Source: HXMU1420-13 sp965229525 (GTDB lineage Bacteria; Bacteroidota; Rhodothermia; Balneolales; Balneolaceae). From it: 64,000 nucleotides of DNA. The stretch is from assembly GCA_965229525.1 (NCBI GenBank), contig OZ245886.1:558001-622000 (forward strand), written 5' to 3'. This document shows positions 55,521 to 64,000 of the stretch, in pieces; within the stretch, counting starts at the first letter, position 1; every line of letters begins with the position of its first letter. The notes beneath the pieces were generated by a model that saw only the letters and a program-made list of their open reading frames with translations, had not been told where the DNA came from and did not search any database. The translations under genes and the position numbers were made by a program.

Positions 55521-58500
55521 TTACTTAATTAGAGTCATCTTCTTCGTGAGCACCTTTTCACCGATGACCAGACGGTAGATATACATGCCGGAAGCTAAAC
55601 TTCGAGCATCAACACTGATGTTGTAACGACCCGGTTGTTTTAAGTCTCCATCGAGTAGTGTCATCACTTTTCGGCCAAGAAGATCAAATACTTCTAGCTG
55701 AACAGGCGCCTGTTCCGGTACCCCAAATCGAATTATAGAAGATGGATTGAAAGGATTTGGATAATTCTGGAAAAGCTCGACTTCGCGTGGGATTCCGAGG
55801 TCGTTTTCATCGTTCGTGGAAAGTCCCGGATTAATCCTTAGGAGCAGATCAGAGGCATTAGTTTTCCTCTTTTCTTTATTCGTATGAAATCCGAACAGAT
55901 TCGGACTTTGATTTATATGTTGTTTGAATTGTGGCTTCTTATGTTCAAAAGAGTAAGTCGTTTCCTCCTTCATATCCAACATCTCTCCAGTAATTGGGTT
56001 CACCAATTCAACCGTCCATTCTTCTGGTAAGGCGTTAAGTTTCCATTCGAGTGTATGTTCGCCATCTTCTGTGGTATGCAGGAATAAAGGAATTTCTACT
56101 TTTTCGTTAAGTCCGATGGGTAGGTTATTTACTACCAGCGGTTGATCACCAATCGTGGAATACAAATTGGAAAAAGTATTGGCAAAAGAACCCAGATAGT
56201 ATCCATCAAAAGGATCGATTCCATTTTCACCTTCCTCGGTTAGCTTAATAGTATACTCCCCGGTTGAAACATCACCAGCAATCAGATTCAATTCTAGCAT
56301 ATGTGTTTGTTGAATTTGTTTCAAACGAGCAGATGAATGAGCATCATTAAAATCGAATGAAGTATTCCCGCTAATTCCCGATTGAATAGTCCTAACGAAG
56401 AATGACTCATAGGCATTTACTGAACCCGTAAAATTAAGAGTGTATTGCTTATTGACGGGATCCCATCTATACACATAACGATTTGCGTACGGATCAATTT
56501 TTATCAGTTCAGATATTAAGGAGTCGATTGAAACTGGAAACCCATACGGGTTACCCATTAATTTAAAGCCTTCACTACCTGATGTTACTCCATTTCCATC
56601 TGTATCTACATTTTTTACCGGTATGGTAATATTTTCTCCAAATGGACTCCCATAATTGGAGAGTGTTTTGGGCCAACCACCATTAACCGGACCAACGGCA
56701 TCGTTATAGTTGTCATCCGGAAAGATATAGGTTAAAATTCCTTCACCGGCTAACACTTTCGTTGTATCTAAATCGGTAGTAATTGCAATGTATTTGGCAC
56801 TATCAACATTAAACCTGTAGATATTTGGCGTTCCTGTTTCCGTATCGGCATTAATAGCGCCTTGTGTCCAAATATTTTCTAATAACGTACCAAGAGTTGT
56901 TTGCAATGGATTTGATAAGAGATACCAACCACCTTGATCGGAAGTACCAGATAACGAAGGCTGAGATTGATAAGCCAGGTGATTATAGCTAACTGAATCT
57001 GATCGTAAGCTATTTGATACAAATAATGTAAATGTGTCTATTCCGGAATTTTCAGTTCTTAAACGTACGGGACTTCCTGAATTTATAATTAACGTACCAC
57101 CTGTACTATCAATTTTGACTTCTCCATCATCATATATCCAATTGTTATTTCCATCAATAAATAAGAATCCGGATGTAAGTCCTTTCGTTTTGAAAGTAAG
57201 AGTACTGTCTTTATAAAAATCATAAATCGAATATGTGGTCCTATCAAACTCATTGGTGGTATCTGCAATAGATACTACATGAGTCGCAGGGTTATTGAAC
57301 ACACCTTTTACCGGAATATCAGTAGTATTGAGTGCAAATGTACTTGAGCGAAGATCACTACCAATTGCCTGAACGCCCCACTCGAATTCTTCACTGGGAA
57401 AATCTTCGAAATTAATATCAAAGAAAGAATTAACGCCCGCATTTGCCTGAAGCGCAATTCTTCTAAATCCGGAAGATGTATCACTGGCTGCAGCTGCGAA
57501 CTGTTCTCCTGTTGCCTTATTTTTGAAAAATACATTGTAAGTGTATAGCTCTGAAGCCGTAGGTGCATTCCAAGATAATCGAGCCCTATTTGCTGTTATA
57601 TACTTAGATGTTAAATTTAATGGAGGGTTTATAGTACCAGATTGAGAACCACTATTATTCTCAATTATACTCATATATCGATCTGAGACAAATGGGGATG
57701 CTTCTGAGGGACTTGCACCATTTCCATGAACAGCGAAATCCAAATCCCCATCTTTATCATAGTCTGCAAACGCAATTTGCCCATGCCTTGGTAACTTTTC
57801 TATATCCAAAAGGAACGTGCCATTCCCATTATTTAGATATACATCTGAATCTGCATTTTTTCGTGAGGCTATCAGATCGGTTTTGCCATCATTATCTATA
57901 TCCACTGCATGTATTGAGAAATATCCTGACCCAGTAAAAGTACTAGTTAATGCACTTTGCTGAGAATATGCCCCATTTCCAGAGTACTGATAAGCCTGAA
58001 TTTGACCACTTCGATTTATATACAAAAGATCGAGGTCGTTATCCCCATCATAATCGAATTGAATAATTGGACTTCTTGACTCTCTACTAAACCAAAGGTT
58101 GTATTCTTTCGGAAGTAAATTTTGGAACAAATTGGATTCAACAAATCCTCCATCACCGTCATTTGTATAAAATTTTACGGCAGATTGAACTTTAATACTT
58201 AGGATATCAATATATGGCTCCCATCCGGAGATAAGTACATCCATGTCCCCGTCTTCGTCATAATCAAACCATAAAACTTCAGATTGGATCAGGCCTCTAA
58301 TGTTTGTTACTGTGGGAGTAAATGATCCTGAACCATCATTTAAAAACACTTTGGTATAATCAACATCCGAAGCTAAGGTAGATGCAGCGTCATCAGCTTG
58401 CCTTCTATAGCCTAATGCTAAGATATCCAAGTCACCATCCAGATCAATATCCACCAGGCTCGCATGATTGTGATAATCACCAAAGGTGCTGGAAATACTA

Positions 58501-61500
58501 TAATCTCCACTTCCATTATTCTTATAAATATGCAGTGAAGTATTTGACGTAGAACGACCCGCTGTAACAATGTCTACATCATTATCATTATCGATATCTC
58601 CATATGTAATTGTGAATCCCGACTGATACAATTGTTCTTCTACAGAAGAACCATCAACATTTACTACAAATTCATCTTTTATGGTCTGGGTATAAATTTT
58701 ACGATCAGTTGAACTAGTTGGCGCTAATAATGCACCATTACCATTATTGATGTACGCATACACATGAAATCCAAACCCATAATATGAATCAAGCAAATCC
58801 AGGTCTCCATCATTGTCTATATCTACCCAGGCAATATCTGTTGGGTTATCATAACCTGAATTATAGAATGAAGGGGTAGTAGTATTCGAAACATTCGCTT
58901 TTTTATACTCTGTATTGAATGCAAATGCACTGCTTTTCCCTGCTCCATCAATAGCTTGTACTCCAAAACGGTACGATCCTTTATCCAGATTGCTGATGTT
59001 TAAAATATGATATCTAGTCTGTCCTGAATTCCCCATTTTAGCTACCCTTCTATAGCCATTACTCGTGTCGCTTAATGCTGGAATAAATACCTTGGATGAA
59101 TCTGTATTGACTAGTACCACATTATATTCCAGGGGACCACCATCAGAGTCGGTGGAAGCATCCCAGGTAAAGGTTAACACTCCCTGGCTAGTGGAATATT
59201 GAATATTAGATGGAGCCGTTGGAGTCGAGTTATTTTTAGTACGAGTGTTTTGATAAATCTTCGTCATTCTACTAGATCCATCCCAACCCGTTATTGCTAC
59301 TTCCAAAAAGCCATCGCCATCTAAATCTGCCCAATCCACATAACCTTCTTCGCTTCCTGTAATAGCTGCATTAGAAGTGTACGACATGGTTCCGGTTCCG
59401 TTATTGGTATAGATAAAAGTCTCACGAATAGTAGCATCACTAAACCCGGATACAATCAAATCCAGATCACCGTCGTGATCGTAATCTCCCCACTTTGCAT
59501 TACTGGAACTTGCTGAAGCAATCGTGTTTGTTGCATCGATGGTGAAGGAGCCAGAGCCATCGTTCTCATAAATGTATGCCCGACGGGAACCTGCCCCAAA
59601 ATCTATCCCAGTTAAAATCAGGTCAACATCACCATCATTGTCATAATCTCCAAAATCCATTCCATTGGAGGCCACACCCTGCAGACTTTGTGACTGTGTG
59701 AAATTCCCGGTACCGTCATTTAGATGTATTTGTGTAATATTTCCGTTCGCATCGATATACCCGGAAAGCAGAATATCCAGATCGCCGTCATTGTCCACAT
59801 CGGCTAAAGGGGTTTCGCCATCCGCTGTTCCTGTAAATGTATTTGTTGTGTCTTTGGTGAAAGTGCCCTTTCCATCGTTCCAGAAGATTTCTGCAACCCT
59901 TGTACCATTTGCCTGCAATCCTGTTTGAAAAATATCCAGATCGCCGTCATTATCCAGATCGCCCATATCCATGTTTCCCCAATAGGCATCGTAAAATGGA
60001 TCGCTCACAGCTTCTGTAAATACGGCCGAACCGTTATTTAAATACAGTTTAGCCTGATATCCGGTGCTTGTATTTCCGGAAATGGCAAAGTCAAGGTCCC
60101 CGTCTCCATCTACATCTCCCCAACTTAACCCAGGGTAACTAAATCCGGTTATGGAACTGTTCTGATCTTCCGTGAAACTAGCATTTCCATCGTTTTTATA
60201 TAACCGAACCGTTGGTACAGATGAGCTATTATTCCCGGCAATGATCACATCTAAATCACCATCGCTATCGTAATCAGCGAATTTTAGAATAGATTGCGCT
60301 AAACCGTCTAAGTTTTGCACTAATTGTAAAGAATCTACCGTATTTGCGGAACTTACATTGAATGTAGTTTTTGACAAACTACTGTAATTACCACTATTGT
60401 CGATTGCAAGTACTCCAAATTCGTAATTCCCACCTGGAATTCCAGTGAAGTTTTGTGTGGTCTTAAATATGTTGTTCCCGAGACCGGTGAAGAATCGTTT
60501 ACCTGTTGTTCGATTTACTTCGACAGGATCTAATACCGCTCGGGAAGAATCTATATTGTACAGGTATGTTTCGTAAGTGAACGCCGTGTTTTCTACATCG
60601 GTAGATGGCAACCAGCTAAGCGTTGCTGAATTATTAGTTACGCTAATGGCACTTACATTTACAGGCGCAGTTGGTTTATTTACAACTTGTTCGGAATTAT
60701 TTCTATAAACCTTTCCCGGAACATAAATATCGAGATCGCCGTCAGCATCGTAGTCACCAAATTTTATGGTCATTAAAGTGCTAACGTTACCATACCCAGA
60801 TTGAAATTGAATTCCGGTATCACTAAAGGCTCCAGTACCATCGTTTTCAAACAGTTTTGTGGAATTAGAATTAAAAACTACGAGATCTAAATCCCCATCG
60901 TTATCATAATCCCCCCCATCTATTCTAGTATCAAATCCAGCATTTTGTGATATTAAAGCACTAGAAAATGTCTTATCACCATTATTAATGTACAAGGTCT
61001 GACTTACTGATCCTGTACTAACCAGATCTAAATCTCCATCATTATCGTAGTCTCCCCAGTGGCCTTCACCTCCTCGATTGTTACCAAAAACTATATTTGA
61101 GTTAGAATAACTACCTCCATTATTATCATAGAGATAACATACACCTGAACCATATCCACAGGAAAAAAAATCTTCATCTCCGTCATTGTCATAGTCACCC
61201 CACGCTAAATTATGATGCGCAACTTCATAATACCCTGTTAAATCAACATTTTCATCAACTTCTATTCTAGTAAATACATCATTCCCGTCATTTCGGATTA
61301 AATAGAAATTTTGGAAGTATGGAAAAACGAGGTCGTAGTCGGAATCCCCATCAAAATCAACCCAATGTAAATCCGACGTTCGAGCTGTGGCGCCAAAATC
61401 GTAGTAAATCAGACTAAAGGTGTTATTCCCATTGTTCTTATAAATTAATGTTCTAGTTTGGGATCCATACCCTGAAATAGCCAGGTCTAAGTCGCCATCT

Positions 61501-63584
61501 AAATCATAATCTTTCCAGACGGCACCACCGTGATTTATCCATCTAGGACTTATTGATTGATCAATATTTAATCCAATATTTGCATTGGTAAACGTATCAT
61601 TACCCTCATTTTCATATACACGAAAACTGGTGGTACCACTTATATTTGAATTATACTCTTGTTCACCAAAATGAGACAGATCAAGATCGCCATCATCGTC
61701 TATATCTACCCAATGAACAGCAAATGAACCTGAATATGGTAACCCAGAAACTACTTCTGTGAACCAGGGTAATGCCACTTTAATGGAACTGTTTTTTAAA
61801 CTTTCATATCCATTCCTGGTTATTATGGTCACGTAAAAATCATAGGTATTTCCAAATACCAGGTTGGGGTACGTGAAACTTGTACTTGTAGTGGTTCCAA
61901 TACTGTCGATCTGCCCACTATTATTTTCTTCTTTGTAAATTATATAGTAAGCCACAGAATCCGTTGTATTGGCATCCCAATTTAGATCCACAGAAAGATT
62001 GGTTCTGTTTGCCGAAAGATTTGAAGGCGAAGTTGGTAAATAGCTGGTAGTAGTGCGTGAGAACGAACTATAGGAATCTGCACCATCTATAGCCTGAACC
62101 CCCCAGTTGAAATCACCATATGGAATCGCTGACTTTGCAATTTTATGGGTTCGATTTAAACCGGTATTTCCTAGTCCGTTAATGGCTCGCTTACCAGTGG
62201 TTGTATCGGCAAAAGTCGGAATAACAAAACGAGAGGAGTCTGCACTTCGATAGTACAGGGAATAACTGATGGGACCTCCATCGCTATCTGTGGAAGCAAT
62301 CCATGAAAAGGAAATGCTATCCAAATCTGCAGATGCCATTAAATTGGATGGTGCCGTTGGTGCTGAATTCAATTTTGTTCGAATATTTTGATAAATCTTC
62401 GTCATTCTGCTAGAACCATCCCAACCCGTTATTGCTACTTCCAAAAATCCATCATCATCTAAATCTGCCCAATCCACATAGCCTTCTTCACTACCGGTAA
62501 TCGCACTATTTGAAGTGTATGACATGGTTCCGGTTCCATTATTGGTATAGATGTAGGTTTCCCGAAATCCACCGTCTCCAAAACCGGATAATATCACATC
62601 TAAATCTCCATCGTGATCGTAATCGCCCCATTTGGCATTACTATAACTTACAGGGGCAATGGTATTGGTTGCATCGATGGTGAAGGAACCAGAGCCATCG
62701 TTCTCATAAATGTATGCCCTTCGTGCACCTGCCCCAAAATCTATCCCAGTTAAGATCAGATCTACATCGCCATCATTGTCATAATCCCCAAAATCCATCC
62801 CATTGCTGGCCACACCTTGTAAACTCTGTGAAAGTGAAAAAGAACCTGTTCCATCATTCAGGTGCACCTGCGTGATGTTTCCTGCTGCATCAATATATCC
62901 TGAAAGCAGAATATCCAGATCGCCGTCATTGTCCACATCAGCTAATGGGGTTTCTCCATCCGCTGTTCCTGTAAATGTATTTGTTGTGTCTTTGGTGAAA
63001 GTGCCCTTACCATCGTTCCAGAAGATTTCTGCAACCCTTGTACTATTTGCCCGCAATCCTGTTTGGAAAATATCCAGATCGCCATCATTATCGAGATCAC
63101 CCATTTCCATATTGCCCCAATAGGCATCGTAAAATGGATCGGAGGCGGCTTCGGTGAATACGGCCGAACCGTTATTTAAATACAGTTTAGCCTGATATCC
63201 GGTGCTTGTATTTCCGGAAATGGCAAAGTCAAGGTCCCCGTCTCCATCAACATCTCCCCAGCCTATCCCGGGATAATTAAATCCAGTAATGGAACTGTTA
63301 TGATCTTCGGTAAAACTTGCACTTCCATTGTTCTTATATAATCGAACAATCGGCACCGAAGCGCTATTTGTTCCAGCAATGATAAGATCCAAATCCCCAT
63401 CGCTATCGTAATCAGCAAATTTTAGAATAGATTGAGCTAAGCCGTCTAAGTTTTGAACTAATTGTAAAGAGTCTACCTGAAAAGCTTGAACTGAACTCGG
63501 TAGAATAAAAAGAAAAAGTACCCCGAAAAGTCCCCCCGAGAAAGTCTGTCGTAATTGCCTAGTAAAGTGAGTTGTGATCTGCAT
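55521..63584 (-). CDS. Giant FG-GAP/VCBS-repeat T9SS-sorted protein
   Basis: A secreted protein of about 2690 residues rich in FG-GAP/VCBS calcium-binding repeats (recurring GDYDNDGDLDLV, ..N.GG.F), interspersed with fibronectin type III-like domains (APSNLMASADLDSISFSWIASTDSDGG). It ends in a T9SS type A domain (NYPNPFNPSSIIRFGVPEQ...ASGMYIYRLVIGEKVLTKKMTLIK). The Asp-rich loops should bind Ca2+ in propeller folds. A DNA-level internal duplication repeats about 1.1 kb at an offset of 3138 bases (1046 codons). The frame is open from a TTG at 63596; the ATG at 63584 (MQITTHFTRQLRQ) precedes a clear signal peptide (ending SSVQAFQ). Confidence 0.9.
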   Translation of the reverse strand: MQITTHFTRQLRQTFSGGLFGVLFLFILPSSVQAFQVDSLQLVQNLDGLAQSILKFADYDSDGDLDLIIAGTNSASVPIVRLYKNNGSASFTEDHNSSITGFNYPGIGWGDVDGDGDLDFAISGNTSTGYQAKLYLNNGSAVFTEAASDPFYDAYWGNMEMGDLDNDGDLDIFQTGLRANSTRVAEIFWNDGKGTFTKDTTNTFTGTADGETPLADVDNDGDLDILLSGYIDAAGNITQVHLNDGTGSFSLSQSLQGVASNGMDFGDYDNDGDVDLILTGIDFGAGARRAYIYENDGSGSFTIDATNTIAPVSYSNAKWGDYDHDGDLDVILSGFGDGGFRETYIYTNNGTGTMSYTSNSAITGSEEGYVDWADLDDDGFLEVAITGWDGSSRMTKIYQNIRTKLNSAPTAPSNLMASADLDSISFSWIASTDSDGGPISYSLYYRSADSSRFVIPTFADTTTGKRAINGLGNTGLNRTHKIAKSAIPYGDFNWGVQAIDGADSYSSFSRTTTSYLPTSPSNLSANRTNLSVDLNWDANTTDSVAYYIIYKEENNSGQIDSIGTTTSTSFTYPNLVFGNTYDFYVTIITRNGYESLKNSSIKVALPWFTEVVSGLPYSGSFAVHWVDIDDDGDLDLSHFGEQEYNSNISGTTSFRVYENEGNDTFTNANIGLNIDQSISPRWINHGGAVWKDYDLDGDLDLAISGYGSQTRTLIYKNNGNNTFSLIYYDFGATARTSDLHWVDFDGDSDYDLVFPYFQNFYLIRNDGNDVFTRIEVDENVDLTGYYEVAHHNLAWGDYDNDGDEDFFSCGYGSGVCYLYDNNGGSYSNSNIVFGNNRGGEGHWGDYDNDGDLDLVSTGSVSQTLYINNGDKTFSSALISQNAGFDTRIDGGDYDNDGDLDLVVFNSNSTKLFENDGTGAFSDTGIQFQSGYGNVSTLMTIKFGDYDADGDLDIYVPGKVYRNNSEQVVNKPTAPVNVSAISVTNNSATLSWLPSTDVENTAFTYETYLYNIDSSRAVLDPVEVNRTTGKRFFTGLGNNIFKTTQNFTGIPGGNYEFGVLAIDNSGNYSSLSKTTFNVSSANTVDSLQLVQNLDGLAQSILKFADYDSDGDLDVIIAGNNSSSVPTVRLYKNDGNASFTEDQNSSITGFSYPGLSWGDVDGDGDLDFAISGNTSTGYQAKLYLNNGSAVFTEAVSDPFYDAYWGNMDMGDLDNDGDLDIFQTGLQANGTRVAEIFWNDGKGTFTKDTTNTFTGTADGETPLADVDNDGDLDILLSGYIDANGNITQIHLNDGTGNFTQSQSLQGVASNGMDFGDYDNDGDVDLILTGIDFGAGSRRAYIYENDGSGSFTIDATNTIASASSSNAKWGDYDHDGDLDLIVSGFSDATIRETFIYTNNGTGTMSYTSNAAITGSEEGYVDWADLDGDGFLEVAITGWDGSSRMTKIYQNTRTKNNSTPTAPSNIQYSTSQGVLTFTWDASTDSDGGPLEYNVVLVNTDSSKVFIPALSDTSNGYRRVAKMGNSGQTRYHILNISNLDKGSYRFGVQAIDGAGKSSAFAFNTEYKKANVSNTTTPSFYNSGYDNPTDIAWVDIDNDGDLDLLDSYYGFGFHVYAYINNGNGALLAPTSSTDRKIYTQTIKDEFVVNVDGSSVEEQLYQSGFTITYGDIDNDNDVDIVTAGRSTSNTSLHIYKNNGSGDYSISSTFGDYHNHASLVDIDLDGDLDILALGYRRQADDAASTLASDVDYTKVFLNDGSGSFTPTVTNIRGLIQSEVLWFDYDEDGDMDVLISGWEPYIDILSIKVQSAVKFYTNDGDGGFVESNLFQNLLPKEYNLWFSRESRSPIIQFDYDGDNDLDLLYINRSGQIQAYQYSGNGAYSQQSALTSTFTGSGYFSIHAVDIDNDGKTDLIASRKNADSDVYLNNGNGTFLLDIEKLPRHGQIAFADYDKDGDLDFAVHGNGASPSEASPFVSDRYMSIIENNSGSQSGTINPPLNLTSKYITANRARLSWNAPTASELYTYNVFFKNKATGEQFAAAASDTSSGFRRIALQANAGVNSFFDINFEDFPSEEFEWGVQAIGSDLRSSTFALNTTDIPVKGVFNNPATHVVSIADTTNEFDRTTYSIYDFYKDSTLTFKTKGLTSGFLFIDGNNNWIYDDGEVKIDSTGGTLIINSGSPVRLRTENSGIDTFTLFVSNSLRSDSVSYNHLAYQSQPSLSGTSDQGGWYLLSNPLQTTLGTLLENIWTQGAINADTETGTPNIYRFNVDSAKYIAITTDLDTTKVLAGEGILTYIFPDDNYNDAVGPVNGGWPKTLSNYGSPFGENITIPVKNVDTDGNGVTSGSEGFKLMGNPYGFPVSIDSLISELIKIDPYANRYVYRWDPVNKQYTLNFTGSVNAYESFFVRTIQSGISGNTSFDFNDAHSSARLKQIQQTHMLELNLIAGDVSTGEYTIKLTEEGENGIDPFDGYYLGSFANTFSNLYSTIGDQPLVVNNLPIGLNEKVEIPLFLHTTEDGEHTLEWKLNALPEEWTVELVNPITGEMLDMKEETTYSFEHKKPQFKQHINQSPNLFGFHTNKEKRKTNASDLLLRINPGLSTNDENDLGIPREVELFQNYPNPFNPSSIIRFGVPEQAPVQLEVFDLLGRKVMTLLDGDLKQPGRYNISVDARSLASGMYIYRLVIGEKVLTKKMTLIK
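59245..60335 (-). repeat. Internal duplication in the FG-GAP gene, copy 2
   Basis: Matches 62383-63473 at a constant offset of 3138 bases, with scattered substitutions, some of them synonymous. It covers the segment encoding VDSLQLVQNLDGLAQSILKF through SSRMTKIYQN. Confidence 0.9.
62383..63473 (-). repeat. Internal duplication in the FG-GAP gene, copy 1
   Basis: N-terminal copy of the segment repeated at 59245-60335. The offset is a multiple of three (1046 codons), so the reading frame is kept. Confidence 0.9.
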
Positions 63585-63734
63585 AACCTTTGCCAACGTG
63601 ATTGTCTATTACGGGCAAAACTTAAGCGAAGTGAGTAGAACAGATGCGCCAAATGCATGAACAAATGCGACAAAATGTGCAAAAATTGACCTAATAGATC
63701 ATTTATCGAATAAATCCTCATTCATTCTCGAAAT

Positions 63735-63772
63735 AATTAGTATTGCCAATTCATGAATTGGCAATACTAATT
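63735..63772. terminator. 38-base perfect palindrome between two minus-strand genes
   Basis: A perfect palindrome centred between 63753 and 63754, with arms AATTAGTATTGCCAATTCA and its complement. It lies 26 bases downstream of the truncated AraC gene and about 150 bases upstream of the FG-GAP gene. Only a short T-rich sequence (ATTATTT) follows on the minus strand. It may terminate the AraC transcript or serve as an operator. Confidence 0.5.
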
Positions 63773-63797
63773 TCATCATGTACGATTCTGATATCAA

Positions 63798-64000
63798 TCA
63801 GAAATATTGAGCCGGCGAGGTACCAAATCGTTTTTTGTATTGTTTGGAAAAATAGGCTGGTGTGGAGAAGCCAACAGCGTAGGCGACTTCAGAAATCGAA
63901 CGTTTTTGTTTTGTTTCGAGAAGATCACGGGCAGTGAATAGTCGAACTTCTCGAATGAATTCATTGGGGGTAAAACCGGTGACAGACTTTAACGTTCGCT
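63798..64000 (-). CDS. AraC-family regulator, C-terminal part (cut by the window edge)
   Basis: The minus strand translates, in the frame ending at TGA 63798-63800, to RTLKSVTGFTPNEFIREVRL, then FTARDLLETKQKRSISEVAY and AVGFSTPAYFSKQYKKRFGT, ending SPAQYF. This is the double helix-turn-helix of AraC/XylS regulators, including the conserved AVGFS.PAYFSK..KK.FG..P motif. The N-terminal part lies beyond position 64000. The sequence is similar to, but distinct from, the AraC domain of the fusion protein at 42100-43770. Confidence 0.9.
   Translation of the reverse strand, partial: RTLKSVTGFTPNEFIREVRLFTARDLLETKQKRSISEVAYAVGFSTPAYFSKQYKKRFGTSPAQYF

Noticed and set aside
62803..63123. 106-codon plus-strand open frame, with a similar one at 59665-59928
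   Set aside because: Antisense shadow of the duplicated FG-GAP segment; the similarity of the two frames simply reflects the duplication.
63743..63937. 64-codon plus-strand open frame at the end of the window
   Set aside because: Shadow of the AraC regulator on the minus strand and of the palindrome.

Overview
The window looks like a chromosome segment of a low-GC, Gram-negative, probably marine bacterium of the Bacteroidota/Balneolota/Rhodothermota assemblage. This rests on four large secreted proteins ending in a type IX secretion sorting domain (NYPNPFNPS...LASGMYIYR...TKKM), PID-CTERM tails, many lipoprotein signal peptides, weak or absent Shine-Dalgarno sites, NhaA and a Na/Ca-type exchanger, and pyruvate:ferredoxin oxidoreductase. 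The exact genus cannot be fixed from the sequence. Gene density is high and no rRNA, tRNA, CRISPR or transposase was seen.

Layout. 0-3 kb: a serine beta-lactamase-like lipoprotein, an alpha/beta hydrolase, a GNAT acetyltransferase and an SRPBCC protein. 3.2-5.1 kb: acetyl-CoA synthetase. 5.2-9 kb: ligase-associated Lhr-type helicase, the PdeM-type phosphoesterase and a small membrane protein. 9-14.8 kb: the most interesting block. It holds an ECF sigma factor, four almost identical tandem genes for a 66-residue exported peptide, a TPR-CHAT (caspase-like) protein that looks extracytoplasmic and membrane-anchored, and a convergent anti-sigma-like TPR membrane protein. 15-19.3 kb: thioredoxin-domain lipoprotein, GH3 lipoprotein, HD phosphohydrolase and OxyR. 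19.3-22.4 kb: a FISUMP-like protein and a TPR histidine kinase. 22.6-25.4 kb: the ligase-associated exonuclease and ATP-dependent DNA ligase, i.e. the other half of the repair set at 5-8 kb. 25.4-31.6 kb: OprB-like porin, HhH-GPD glycosylase-like protein, propeller lipoprotein, NhaA and a cation exchanger. 31.8-38.7 kb: nifJ, a dihydroorotate-dehydrogenase-like flavoprotein and a chemoreceptor. 38.9-43.8 kb: a second propeller lipoprotein, a DUF5777/YceI/cytochrome operon and a three-domain hydrolase/cyclase-like/AraC regulator. 43.9-63.6 kb: a surface-protein island, all on the minus strand, with two GLUG-repeat proteins, an RCC1-LamG protein, a giant FG-GAP protein and two PID-CTERM genes, one frameshifted. 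63.8 kb to the end: a truncated AraC regulator.

The strongest candidate for an undescribed system is at 9-14.8 kb. A bipartite motif TGTAAC-N17-CTCTTA, with the AAC-type -35 box and spacing expected of ECF sigma promoters, occurs exactly three times where it would be useful: twice upstream of the peptide array and once, on the other strand, upstream of the anti-sigma-like gene. I infer a self-contained regulon in which the ECF factor drives the exported peptides, the CHAT protein and its own putative inhibitor. The CHAT protein might be the protease acting on the peptides or on the anti-sigma-like protein. This is a hypothesis from sequence and gene order only.

The surface-protein island shows active sequence exchange. 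The two GLUG genes share nearly identical ends and flanks, a terminator cassette is repeated four times, homopolymer tracts of 15 and 16 A sit at promoter distance from both GLUG starts, and a PID-CTERM gene has been duplicated with a new signal peptide and a one-base frameshift.
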